From Adhaeribacter rhizoryzae (lineage in GTDB: Bacteria > Bacteroidota > Bacteroidia > Cytophagales > Hymenobacteraceae): DNA of 64,000 nucleotides. Both the position numbers and the translations under genes were made by a program. Numbering within the stretch: the stretch's first letter is position 1; every line of letters begins with the position of its first letter. The stretch is from contig NZ_VWSF01000010.1 of assembly GCF_008629685.1 (NCBI RefSeq), positions 1-64,000 on the forward strand, read 5' to 3'. Positions 37,272 through 46,333 of the stretch are shown here, in pieces. The notes beneath the pieces are model-generated. The model saw nothing but the letters and a program-made list of their open reading frames with translations. It was not told the origin of the DNA and did no database searches.

Positions 37272-38390
37272 TTATGCTGCGTAAACCGACAAGGTTTCTT
37301 TTACAATAACACAAACTTTTTCTAAATCTTCGGTTTTCAGCCCCATGCCGCTGGGTACGTATAAACCCCGACGAGCCAATTTTGAGGCTACCGGGTAGCT
37401 TTCTTCTTTAAACAAGTCCATTTTATGAAAAACAGGCTGCTCGTGAATAGGCCAGAAGAACGGCCTCGTTTGTACACCCTTGGCCAAAAGCTGTTTAGCC
37501 CAGTCAAAAGCATCAAACGGAACGGCATCATCGAGTAACAAACCAAATACCCAATAAACGTGCTTAGCGTAGGGCTCGACTTTTTGCAGTTGAATACCCG
37601 GTGTATCCTGCAAACGGCTGGTGTAATTTGCGCCTTGCTCCTGCTTTATGGCAATTAGTTTTTCTATGTTTTCCATTTGAGCAACGCCCAAAGCTGCCTG
37701 CAGATTCGTTAACCGGAAATTATAACCCAGTTCTTCGTGTAAGAACCGCTGCTGCGGCTGGAAACAAAGATTACGGTAAGATCGGGCCCGTTCGGCAATA
37801 ACGTCATCATTGGTAACAACCATACCTCCTTCACCGGTGGTAACTATCTTATTCGCGTAAAAGCTAAAAGTAGCAATATGCCCCATGCTCCCGCACTTTT
37901 GACCGTTATACTCCGCACCATGGGCTTCGGCTGCATCTTCAATAATATATAAACCGTACTTTTGGCTTAACGCTAGTATTGGCTGCATATCGCAAGACTG
38001 CCCAAATATATGCACCGGCATAATGGCCTTAGTTCTGGGAGTTATTTTACTTTCTACCTGGTTTACATCTAAGTTCCAGGTCTCCGAATCTACATCTACC
38101 AGCACCGGTACCGCCCCCCGCCGGATAATACCCATTGGGCAAGAAATAATGGTATGCGCCGGCAAAATCACCTCGTCACCGGGTTGCAAATCTAAAGCCG
38201 CAATGGCCAATTCTATCGCCACGGTGCCATTACTAACAGCTATCGCGTGCTTTACGCCCAAATAGGCGGCGAACATTTCTTCAAACTTTTTTACGAAAGG
38301 CCCATCCGACGACACCCAATTCGTATCGATACACTGGTTTAAATAAGCTTTTTCGTTACCAAGAAATAAAGGTTCGTTTACTAATATCAT
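37272..38390 (-). CDS. DegT/DnrJ/EryC1/StrS sugar aminotransferase
   Basis: A 372-aa PLP-dependent aminotransferase that converts a keto-sugar nucleotide to an amino sugar. The PLP lysine is K181 (FYANKIVTTGEGG) and the ring-nitrogen partner is D152 (IIEDAAEAHG). The substrate is a nucleotide-linked keto-deoxy sugar whose dehydratase is not seen beside it. The start overlaps the cupin gene's stop by 4 bases. It resembles, but is distinct from, the PseC in the second glycan locus. Confidence 0.92.
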   Translation of the reverse strand: MILVNEPLFLGNEKAYLNQCIDTNWVSSDGPFVKKFEEMFAAYLGVKHAIAVSNGTVAIELAIAALDLQPGDEVILPAHTIISCPMGIIRRGAVPVLVDVDSETWNLDVNQVESKITPRTKAIMPVHIFGQSCDMQPILALSQKYGLYIIEDAAEAHGAEYNGQKCGSMGHIATFSFYANKIVTTGEGGMVVTNDDVIAERARSYRNLCFQPQQRFLHEELGYNFRLTNLQAALGVAQMENIEKLIAIKQEQGANYTSRLQDTPGIQLQKVEPYAKHVYWVFGLLLDDAVPFDAFDWAKQLLAKGVQTRPFFWPIHEQPVFHKMDLFKEESYPVASKLARRGLYVPSGMGLKTEDLEKVCVIVKETLSVYAA

Positions 38391-38851
38391 ACGCCTTCGA
38401 AAATGGTTTTATCGGCGGCGTGGCCGCTGTAAGGTCCTTGTTTAACTTCTAGCATTTCCGAGTCTTCCATCATTTCAAAACCATGACCGCCCGAGGCCAA
38501 TAAGATGGTATCGCCCTGTAGCAGAATACGGCTGGTTACAAAATGCAGGTCTTTATCGTACAAGTTTACCTTCACTCTTCCTTTCCGGATAAACAAAACC
38601 TCCTGGGTTAATAACACCTCCCGCTTTACCACATTGTGGTAGTGGGGCTTAATAGATTCGTTTTTATTGTATTTGATAATCCCTAACTGCTGGGAATAAG
38701 AATTAGGCGTAAAAAATTCGGTGGTTTGCGGCGAATAATTAGCCCTAACAATATGGCAGAGCGTAGTGTTATGCACCTGGTCGGTAATAACTTCTACCGG
38801 TAATTTTATCTCTTCCACTTCCGGATTCAATTCTTTTAAGTCAGTATTCAT
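38387..38851 (-). CDS. cupin-fold protein (possible sugar-nucleotide isomerase)
   Basis: A 154-aa protein with a beta-rich cupin core. The first cupin motif is around KPHYHNVVKREV and the second around LLASGGHGFEMMED. Its 4-base overlap with the aminotransferase suggests they act together. Cupins in such positions are often sugar epimerases or isomerases (FdtA/WxcM-like), but that cannot be decided from sequence. It is the first gene of a minus-strand run. Confidence 0.65.
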   Translation of the reverse strand: MNTDLKELNPEVEEIKLPVEVITDQVHNTTLCHIVRANYSPQTTEFFTPNSYSQQLGIIKYNKNESIKPHYHNVVKREVLLTQEVLFIRKGRVKVNLYDKDLHFVTSRILLQGDTILLASGGHGFEMMEDSEMLEVKQGPYSGHAADKTIFEGV

Positions 38852-38958
38852 AAGGCGATGTTAGCTTGTTTCGTCTTCTAGGAGGTATTAGCTTAAATAA
38901 AATAACTTTTAATTTCTTTAATTATTTTAGTCAGGTAGGTTAAATTTTAAGCCAGGCA

Positions 38959-38966
38959 CAAATCTA
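38959..38966 (-). promoter_or_regulatory. possible promoter of the minus-strand glycan operon
   Basis: Minus-strand TAGATTTG at 38966-38959 matches TAnnTTTG and lies about 108 bp before the cupin ATG. A TTT about 21 bases upstream is a weak -33. Confidence 0.35.
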
Positions 38967-39080
38967 GTGATTTTCTATTTTTTTATTAAAATTCCTCCTA
39001 AAGAAACATGAATGAAGCTTATATGGGTATTAAGCTAGTATACACTAAGCACTCGGGGAATTGCTAATAAAAATAAGCGC

Positions 39081-39833
39081 TTACTCTAAATCTTTATTGA
39101 CGATAATCGTGTTCTCTCCTTTTATGTTATATTCGTACCTATTAAAGGTATTATTTATTGCTGTAAAAAATGGTTTTGCGCAATCATCCTCCATCCAGTC
39201 ATGTAGTTCAATAATTATCATCTTTACCTTCGGAAGCCAACGCTCATAATTATGCATAAATACCTTCTTCTCACTTGTTTCGATATCTAGTTTCAAAATA
39301 TCAATCCTATCAATCGCGTATTTATTCATTATAGCATCAATGGAGAGAGCCGCAATATTGCCTTCATCATTATCTTCTTCCACAACCATACCCCATTTAC
39401 CAATCTCATACTTATCATAAACTTTCAGAGTAGTTGCCTTGTGCCAGATGCCACAATTTTCACAATGGATATCACTATAGCTACCAACGTTCTTTTGCAA
39501 TATTTTAAAATTATCCTTATCAGGTTCAATGCTAATGATTTTTACATCCGGAAATCTATTCTTCATAAGAATGGTAAATAACCCTATATTAGCCCCACCG
39601 TCAACAATTATTTTAGGATTATCCGGAAAAGTCAGGTCATATTCCTTCTCAACAAAAATTTGATAAAAGGCTTTAGGATCTGATGTGCCAGGCCTTAAGG
39701 TTATTGAACTTTTAATAAATGGAATTTTAATATCGTTAAATTTATTCAGAATAAAATTAAAGAATAAACGAGTTCCGTGAATTATTCCAAACAACTGAAT
39801 AAAACGGTAGAAACGTATTAATTCATGTTTCAT
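39081..39833 (-). CDS. FkbM family methyltransferase
   Basis: A 250-aa FkbM-type SAM methyltransferase. Motif I is IIVDGGANIGLFTILMK (about 68-84), with VKIISIEPDKDNFKILQKN next, and LKLDIETSEKKVF downstream. These enzymes usually O-methylate glycans or secondary metabolites. Codon use is strongly A/T-ending, unlike the pse genes to the right. Confidence 0.88.
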   Translation of the reverse strand: MKHELIRFYRFIQLFGIIHGTRLFFNFILNKFNDIKIPFIKSSITLRPGTSDPKAFYQIFVEKEYDLTFPDNPKIIVDGGANIGLFTILMKNRFPDVKIISIEPDKDNFKILQKNVGSYSDIHCENCGIWHKATTLKVYDKYEIGKWGMVVEEDNDEGNIAALSIDAIMNKYAIDRIDILKLDIETSEKKVFMHNYERWLPKVKMIIIELHDWMEDDCAKPFFTAINNTFNRYEYNIKGENTIIVNKDLE

Positions 39834-39952
39834 AGTAAAAATATTCTAAGCAATTTTCTGTTTAAATTATTATTCAAGGTATCAAATCAGAAGAAATCTT
39901 TATCAAGCAAGGATAGATATTTAAAGTGGCTCAATATCCAAAACCTTTTAAA

Positions 39953-41476
39953 TTAGCGGTTATCAAAAAACTTTAATATAAATAAATTTAAGGTTACCAG
40001 TTCCTTAAATTTAATAAGAACCAACATTAAATATAGTAAAAAACAATAGCTGGAAATTAATAAAAAGTTGAGCAAATAAATATTAAGACCAACTATATGT
40101 GGTAGTAATAGGTAGTCAATTATTGTAATAGATGCTATTGAAAAAATTAATACAATTGCTGGTCCTTTTAATATATATACAAAATCAATTCCCTTGAGTA
40201 GTTTGTTACCTAAGTAAAGAATAATTAAAATGCTCATGAAGGTAGTTAAACTTGAGGCCGCTGCAAGACCGTAAAAAGAAAAATCCTTTACTAGCAACAG
40301 AGATATTAAAAAGTAGACTAAACTAACAAATACTTCTGTTAAGGATACAACCACAGTTTTGCCGGTTAAATAAAATATTTTACTTACAACACTTGCTAAG
40401 CTGGTGCAAATAAAAGAAAGAGCCAGTAAAGAAAACACCCTACTAACAATAATAGTAGATTCGTGAAGAAAATTACCTCTTTCAAAAATCATTTGAATTA
40501 CAACTTCTCCTTCAAAAACAAACAATATAGCAATAGGAACTGTGATTATCAAAATTAATCTAATGCCATTTGAATAATATTTTCTAGTCAAATCTAAATC
40601 ATTCTCCGCCCACTTCTTAGCTAATAAAGGAAAAATAATTGTACCTATACTGCTTATGGCAACCGAACAAAGAATATTTTGAATTTGTGTTGCATAACCC
40701 AGATAAGAAATACTTCCCTGGGGCAAGGTAGAAGCTACAAACCTTTCAAACAGGCTATTAGATCTTGTTATTAATCCAGATAATAGCAATGGTAAACTTA
40801 TAATCACAACTCTATGAAAATCTTTATCATAAAAATTTATATGAAAGGTATAATTTTTTGTTAATACTGGCATAAATAACAGAAGAGATAAAAAGTTACC
40901 AACCAAAGTTCCGATAGCTAAACTTAAAATACCATAATAAGGAAACAAAATAATCAAGAAGACTAAACTTACAATGGAAGTAACAATTGGCGAAATTGCA
41001 GGCAAAACAAAATTATTTTGCGACTGGGAAACAGATGATAAAATATTTATTAAGCTTTGAAAGATTACTACAGGTAAAAGAAATTTAAAAATTTGAGTGG
41101 CCAAGTCAAGTTCTTCTCCATTTAAACCGGCTGCAGTAAAACTTAAAATTTCTTTAGCGTAAATAATTCCGCCTATAGTTACAACCGTAACGATGATAAA
41201 AATGATATTAATATTATTAGAAACAAAAACTTTACTCTTCTTATAACCGTCTTTTTGTTTTTGAATAAATGCAGGTAGGAATACTACTCCATATGCTCCA
41301 AGTAATACGGCACTTAAATAGGCAGGAAATGCCATTGCAACAAAATAAGCATCTCTCTCAATAGTAGTCCCGAACAAGCTTGCAATAACCAACTGAGAAA
41401 TAAAATTAAAAAGCATTCCCAATAAAGTTATAAAACTTAATATTAAATTAGATTTTAAAAGGTTTAAAGCGTTCAA
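39953..41476 (-). CDS. MurJ/MviN-like (MOP superfamily) lipid-linked oligosaccharide flippase
   Basis: A 507-aa protein with about 14 membrane segments and MurJ-like N-terminal features (LVIASLFGTTIERDAYFVA, FPAYLSAVLLGAYGVVFLP). In this locus it most likely acts as the Wzx-equivalent flipping undecaprenyl-linked repeat units. A second peptidoglycan MurJ elsewhere cannot be excluded. It is divergent from the GT2 gene at 41719. Confidence 0.85.
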   Translation of the reverse strand: MNALNLLKSNLILSFITLLGMLFNFISQLVIASLFGTTIERDAYFVAMAFPAYLSAVLLGAYGVVFLPAFIQKQKDGYKKSKVFVSNNINIIFIIVTVVTIGGIIYAKEILSFTAAGLNGEELDLATQIFKFLLPVVIFQSLINILSSVSQSQNNFVLPAISPIVTSIVSLVFLIILFPYYGILSLAIGTLVGNFLSLLLFMPVLTKNYTFHINFYDKDFHRVVIISLPLLLSGLITRSNSLFERFVASTLPQGSISYLGYATQIQNILCSVAISSIGTIIFPLLAKKWAENDLDLTRKYYSNGIRLILIITVPIAILFVFEGEVVIQMIFERGNFLHESTIIVSRVFSLLALSFICTSLASVVSKIFYLTGKTVVVSLTEVFVSLVYFLISLLLVKDFSFYGLAAASSLTTFMSILIILYLGNKLLKGIDFVYILKGPAIVLIFSIASITIIDYLLLPHIVGLNIYLLNFLLISSYCFLLYLMLVLIKFKELVTLNLFILKFFDNR

Positions 41477-41599
41477 GAGTAACTTATTAGATGATATTTT
41501 AAACTGGTTTATTGATTTAGAACCAAAAGTATATTATTTTTCGTGAATAATATAAATATATCGGCTTAGCCAATCCTATTATTTTTTCTAGCTAGCAAC

Positions 41600-41632
41600 T
41601 TGCAATCATTATTTTTCAAACTATTATATTTG
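41600..41632 (+). promoter_or_regulatory. promoter of the plus-strand GT2 gene
   Basis: TTG at 41600-41602, a 22-base spacer and TATATTTG at 41625-41632 fit the Bacteroidota consensus. The transcript would begin about 80 bp before the GT2 ATG at 41719. Confidence 0.5.
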
Positions 41633-41718
41633 TTTCTATAAAATACAATTCCTGCAAAAATATTATCTATTCTGCACACATTAAAGCTTTAACAATTAAA
41701 TTTATTTGTAACTAAGTA

Positions 41719-42636
41719 ATGGAATTTAGTAAGCCCTTAATAACAATTATAACGCCGACCTACAATAGAGCTCATATTATTGAAAGAGCCATTGATAGTG
41801 TACTAAAACAAACATTTGAAGATTACGAGTATTTAATAATTGACGATGGCTCTAAGGACAATACTTTAGAATTGGTTAGAAATTACACAGATAGGGATCC
41901 AAGAATAAAGTTTCATTCACATGAATATAATCAAGGTCAAAATGCGGCTCTAAATACAGGTCTGTTTAAAGCAAAAGGGAAATATATTGCCTTTTTAGAT
42001 TCAGATGATGAATGGCTTCCTAATTATTTAGAGAAACAATTAAATGAGTTTTTATTGGATCCAGAAGTAGGATGTTCGTACTGTTGGGCCGGGTATTTGG
42101 ATAATGGGGTGCTCAAAACCAGCAGAAAATATTCTATCAAAGGATATTTATACAAAGAAGCATTAGAACAAGGCTACATTTGCAATCCAACGAGCCTGAT
42201 GGTAAGAAAAGAAAGCTTAGATGTTCTAGGTGGTTTTAATTTAGAGTTTATCACTTGTCAGGATGATGATGTTTGTCTTAGATTAGCAAAGATAAACAAA
42301 TTTGCTTTGATTAAGGAAGCATTGGTCATTATTCATAATGATGCAGGCAACCAGACAATAACAAATAGGCATGTTTATGCTAATGATTGGCTAAAATTAT
42401 TTAATAAATATGAAAAAGAAATTTTAGAATATTGTGGTCCTAAAACCCTTTCCAAACACTATACCAAAGCCTCTTTACTATTCTTGAAAATATATAATAA
42501 AGAAACTTCTAGGGAAATAATAAATAAAGCTTTACGTTATCAAAAGAACCCGAAAGCATTGTCAGTATGGGCCTCTACTTTTTTACCCACTCCAATTTTA
42601 AAAACAGTTTTAAATCTTAAAAAAATTGTTCAATAA
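41719..42636 (+). CDS. glycosyltransferase family 2
   Basis: A 305-aa GT-A glycosyltransferase. Features are ITIITPTYNRAHIIERAI at the N terminus, LIIDDGSKDNTLELV, the metal-binding AFLDSDDEW motif, and an acceptor region TCQDDDVCLRLAK. It is the only plus-strand glycosyltransferase in this locus and, like its divergent neighbour flippase, is markedly AT-rich, suggesting the pair arrived together. Confidence 0.9.
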   Translation: MEFSKPLITIITPTYNRAHIIERAIDSVLKQTFEDYEYLIIDDGSKDNTLELVRNYTDRDPRIKFHSHEYNQGQNAALNTGLFKAKGKYIAFLDSDDEWLPNYLEKQLNEFLLDPEVGCSYCWAGYLDNGVLKTSRKYSIKGYLYKEALEQGYICNPTSLMVRKESLDVLGGFNLEFITCQDDDVCLRLAKINKFALIKEALVIIHNDAGNQTITNRHVYANDWLKLFNKYEKEILEYCGPKTLSKHYTKASLLFLKIYNKETSREIINKALRYQKNPKALSVWASTFLPTPILKTVLNLKKIVQ

Positions 42637-42961
42637 AGCATTTAGCTTTTTATTAACCATTATATAATTTTAGTATTTATATTTTTATAATTCTATTAAG
42701 TTTTCATTATAGTCTGATAGGTTTTTGGCTTGAAGAGCAATTATTTTACCTAAACAATATGTGGCATATATAAACTGTAGGATGATAGAGACTCTATATC
42801 TGAGTCATAGTTAACATATTAGTTTATAATAATAATGTTTATATAGTAGCTCAATATAATAGACCATTATGGTGATAGATTTATTTGACTTATGAAACTT
42901 AAAAGCTATTTTTGTCAGAACTTACTAAGTTAAGCGAATAATATATTTCATTTTAGTATCT
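42637..42961. other. gene-free AT-rich stretch
   Basis: 325 bp with no plausible coding frame. The sequence is very AT-rich and contains a perfect ATAGAG-A-CTCTAT hairpin at 42785-42797. No promoter matching TAnnTTTG with proper spacing is evident before the Wzz-like gene; the nearest is TATATTTC at 42942-42949. Confidence 0.5.
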
Positions 42962-43978
42962 ATGGAATTAGAAAAGAAAAGAAGACCTTCAGAAGAAAAC
43001 GACACCATTGATTTAAAAGAGCTTTTCAATTCTTTTTTCAGACTTATCCGGAATTTTTTCTACCTGATTCTTAAATTTTTCTTCTTATTTTTTGAAACTG
43101 CGGCTAAAAACTTAAAACTAATTGTCGCGCTTACTTTATTAGGCGGTGTGCTTGGTGCCGCTTACTTTTATATTATTCGTCCTTATTACGAATCGCGAAT
43201 GACGCTTGGTTCGGTTTATTATAAAGGCGAGTTCATTAATAATTCTATTCAGAACCTGGACGCTCTAGCTGGCGAAGGTAATTATACAGCTTTATCGCGT
43301 ATTCTGAATATTCCGGTCAAAAAATCATCCCAGTTAAAAAGTCTTAAAATAGAACCGGTTGTTTCGCCTAATAAACAATTGCTGATTGATTTATACAAAG
43401 AAACGGAGGGCAATAAACACCGGCTGGATTCTATTTTGTTAAATACCGAAGACAGCACCTTTCATATTAAGGTACAAGTTTATGACACAACTGCCTTAAA
43501 TGGACTAGACAGCTCGCTGGTAAACTTTCTGAAGCAAAACAAGTACGTTAAAAAACGGATTGAAATTGAAAGAGCAAATTTGCGCAGCCGGAGAGCTAAG
43601 TTAATAAAAGAATCGGGCAGCCTGGATACCCTAAAGCGCAATATAGCATTGAGTTACCGCAACCAGGCAGGCGGGCGAACAGGCACTAATAATGTAATAT
43701 TAGACGACAAAGGTACCAATCCCGTGGAGATTTACCGTGAAGATTTAAGGTTGTACGAGCAATTAATGGACATAGAGAAATTATTATACATTAATGCCGA
43801 AATTGAAATTATTGAACCCTTTACTGCTTTGGGCAAACCTATAAGCGGCACCCTGCTAAAAAATACTATTCTGGGATTACTGCTAGGCTTGGCAGTAGCT
43901 TTTTCAGTAATTCTAATTAAAATAGTTACCAGAGGTTTAATCTATTTGCGGTCCCAGTTTGAAGCCGAACGCAACTAA
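42962..43978 (+). CDS. Wzz-like chain-length determinant protein
   Basis: A 338-aa polysaccharide co-polymerase-like protein. It has two membrane segments, at about 51-72 and 302-322, flanking a periplasmic domain with a coiled-coil-rich segment. The second is preceded by PISGTLLKNTILG, the proline-rich pattern typical of Wzz. There is no C-terminal tyrosine kinase, so this is the kinase-free (PCP-1-like) type. It is expected to set glycan chain length together with the polymerase at 30588-34233. Confidence 0.75.
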   Translation: MELEKKRRPSEENDTIDLKELFNSFFRLIRNFFYLILKFFFLFFETAAKNLKLIVALTLLGGVLGAAYFYIIRPYYESRMTLGSVYYKGEFINNSIQNLDALAGEGNYTALSRILNIPVKKSSQLKSLKIEPVVSPNKQLLIDLYKETEGNKHRLDSILLNTEDSTFHIKVQVYDTTALNGLDSSLVNFLKQNKYVKKRIEIERANLRSRRAKLIKESGSLDTLKRNIALSYRNQAGGRTGTNNVILDDKGTNPVEIYREDLRLYEQLMDIEKLLYINAEIEIIEPFTALGKPISGTLLKNTILGLLLGLAVAFSVILIKIVTRGLIYLRSQFEAERN

Positions 43979-44041
43979 AAAAGAATACATTGGGTGGCTT
44001 TTAGCATTTTTTAAAATTTATAAGAGGTTTCGCTTCTTCAA

Positions 44042-44695
44042 CTAACTAATAATACCCCGGCTAATAGCATACCGGACCAAGGCGGCTGTGTTTCTGGCCT
44101 GGGTTTTTTCAATAATGCGCTGGCGATGCGAGTCGATGGTTCTTTTGCTCGTAAATAATTTATCGGCTATTTCGGCGTTGGTAAAGCCTTCGGTAATGAG
44201 CTTAAGCACCTCCAGTTCTCTTTTGGAAAGTTCTACCAGTTCGGGAATGGCGGTGTTTGTATTAAGCTCAGGCAGGGATGGTTTATTTTTTTTAAGTAAG
44301 TTAAGGGTAATTTCTGCCGAAATATAATTTTTGCCGCTGGCTATCATTTGCACGGCATGTATTAACTCGTTTTTATGTATATTTTTTAAGATATAGCCCT
44401 GCGCGCCCAGCTCCATCATTTTATTTAAATAATTTTCACTTTCGAACATGGTTAAAGCCAGCACTTTAACCGAGCTGAAATGTTGCAGAATATGTTGGGT
44501 GGCATCAAAACCATCCATCTCCGGCATTTTTATATCCATTAATATTACATCAACGGCAGTAGATTCCAGCAACTTTATTAGTTGTACTCCATTTTCAGCC
44601 TCTCCGGCTATGGTTATGGTAGGCTCGTCTTGCAAAAGGGCACGTAATCCGCAGCGGATTAACCGGTGATCATCAACTAAAACTACTTTAATCAT
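44042..44695 (-). CDS. NarL/FixJ-family response regulator
   Basis: A 217-aa two-component regulator. The receiver domain (1-~120) has the acidic pair DD at residues 8-9, phospho-acceptor D54 (ILMDIKMPEMDG) and K104-region (YILKNI). The LuxR-type HTH is at ~150-215 (LSKRELEVLKLITEGFTNAEIA, here given as key residues). Its partner kinase is not adjacent. It is a transcription factor, probably acting on distant targets. Confidence 0.93.
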   Translation of the reverse strand: MIKVVLVDDHRLIRCGLRALLQDEPTITIAGEAENGVQLIKLLESTAVDVILMDIKMPEMDGFDATQHILQHFSSVKVLALTMFESENYLNKMMELGAQGYILKNIHKNELIHAVQMIASGKNYISAEITLNLLKKNKPSLPELNTNTAIPELVELSKRELEVLKLITEGFTNAEIADKLFTSKRTIDSHRQRIIEKTQARNTAALVRYAISRGIIS

Positions 44696-44973
44696 GGGGT
44701 AAAAAACTTGGCTGAGGTAATCAGGACTGCAATTATAAAAGATAATTTTTTAATTCAGTAGCCTGTAACCAGCTCAAAATACTAAATCTTAAAATAATTT
44801 TAACTAAAAACGTAGGCTTACAGTTCAAAAGCAAAGTATATCAACCAGATGCGTATTAATATTTTATTTTTTTAGGTATATAATCTTACAAAAAATTAAA
44901 TTCTGGTTATTATTTTTAAGTGTAGAATAAATGCCGCTAATTATTTTTTAAAGTCCGATTTATATTTGGCACC

Positions 44974-45296
44974 ATGAAAATATATACCCAAAAAACAGGA
45001 GAAAGCTACCTTGTAAAATTATGTGGGGAACTGGATGCCAGCAATGCCGAAGCCGTGGAAAAAATACTGGATGAGCTTATACAATTAAACCCGGCCCAGA
45101 TTCAGGTTGATTGTAAAGAGCTAGAATATATATCGTCGCGGGGCTTGGGAGTATTTATTTCGCGTTTTCAGGAAATACAGCATAAGCAAATAAAGTTCTT
45201 TTGTTTAATCTGCGCGAACAAGTGCTGTACGTTTTCCGGGTGCTTGGTCTGGAAGATCTAATGGACCTAAGATCGGAGAAAACGGCTGTCTCTTAA
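44974..45296 (+). pseudogene. STAS-domain anti-sigma factor antagonist, frameshifted
   Basis: The frame 44974-45261 (95 aa) starts as a normal STAS protein: MKIYTQKTGESYLVKLCGEL, VDCKELEYISSRGLGVF with the phosphorylatable Ser (S55). It then degenerates after QIKF. The -1 frame from 45201 onward to a stop at 45294-45296 encodes the missing conserved end, LFNLREQVLYVFRVLGLEDL. One T missing from the T run at 45199-45202 would repair it. It may be a recent pseudogene, a sequencing error, or slippage on a short T run. Confidence 0.75.
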
Positions 45297-45459
45297 AGCG
45301 TTTTCCAGTAAGTTCATTTTTTCTTGGTTCTATCAGATTTTTAGATTTTTAGATTTCTTTAATTTTACACTAGTTAAAAATGCATGTAACACTTCATAAA
45401 AATTAATCATACCTTTGCGAATCAATAATTTATAACAGTTATAATTAAAACAAAACTTC

Positions 45460-46227
45460 TTAATCCTGCAAAGTTAACTTAGCTAAATACTGGTCGTTTT
45501 CGCCTTGGGCCAATAATTCGCAGGTATAACCGGTTTGTTCGCAATATTCCTGCAACACCGGAAATTCAATAAAGAGCCACTTAAAGGGCTGCCCTTTTTT
45601 ATTTTTATATTCCATCTGGTAAGTTACTACCCCATGGTATTCGGCATTTAAATCCAGGTTCAAAGCGCCTTCTTCGTCGTAATACATATAGGTAATATCA
45701 GAAGAGTCGAGAATTACCTGTCCGCCGGGAGCTAAATTATTTTTCAGGCGTTCTAAAAAATAAACTAAGCCATCCGGCGAATTTACCAAACCAATGCCAT
45801 TCATTAACATCAGAATGGTATCGAACTGCTCAGCGCCCAAACTAAAAACATCGGCCTGCACTACATTATTTACGCCCCTTTTCCGCATTACGGCGCAGGC
45901 GCCTTTCGAAATATCAAAAGCGGTAACATTAAAACCATTATTTTGTAACTCTAAACTGTGGCTGCCGGCTCCAGCCCCCAAATCGGCGATTTTGCCCCGG
46001 CAATGGCGCAAAGCTATTTTTTCCAGTTCGGGCATTTGGGCGGCGCTGCGAAAAAAGTAGGCGGCGATTAACTCTTCGGGGTCAGCAATATCGGAGTAAA
46101 CCTGTATGGTTGCCGCTTGTTCTCCGGCTAAATAATCCTGCAAAGCATGGCCAATAATATCTGCTCCGGGTTTCATGGCTACGTATTCTTTATCCTTTAA
46201 ACTTAAATTTTCGTTAATTCGGGGCAA
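45460..46227 (-). CDS. class I SAM-dependent methyltransferase
   Basis: A 255-aa methyltransferase. Motif I is KIADLGAGAGSH (residues 79-90), followed by VTAFDIS and motif IV ILMLMNGIGLV. Substrate unknown. A later start at Met18 (46176), giving MKPGADIIGHALQDYL, is possible and fits similar proteins well. It is transcribed away from the kinase at 46334 and is not obviously part of any operon. Confidence 0.85.
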   Translation of the reverse strand: MPRINENLSLKDKEYVAMKPGADIIGHALQDYLAGEQAATIQVYSDIADPEELIAAYFFRSAAQMPELEKIALRHCRGKIADLGAGAGSHSLELQNNGFNVTAFDISKGACAVMRKRGVNNVVQADVFSLGAEQFDTILMLMNGIGLVNSPDGLVYFLERLKNNLAPGGQVILDSSDITYMYYDEEGALNLDLNAEYHGVVTYQMEYKNKKGQPFKWLFIEFPVLQEYCEQTGYTCELLAQGENDQYLAKLTLQD

Positions 46228-46333
46228 AACGCCTGAACTTTTATTAAGCGGCGCAAATTACTACATTACCAGCTTAATTGTTTTTAATTTTATATAGCTG
46301 CTTTAGCTTTACGCTAAACAGGCCCTGGTTCTT

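Noticed and set aside
44962-44969. TATATTTG as STAS promoter
   Set aside because: The -7 element would end only 5 bases before the ATG, leaving no leader, and there is no TTG upstream. A leaderless transcript is possible but not supported.
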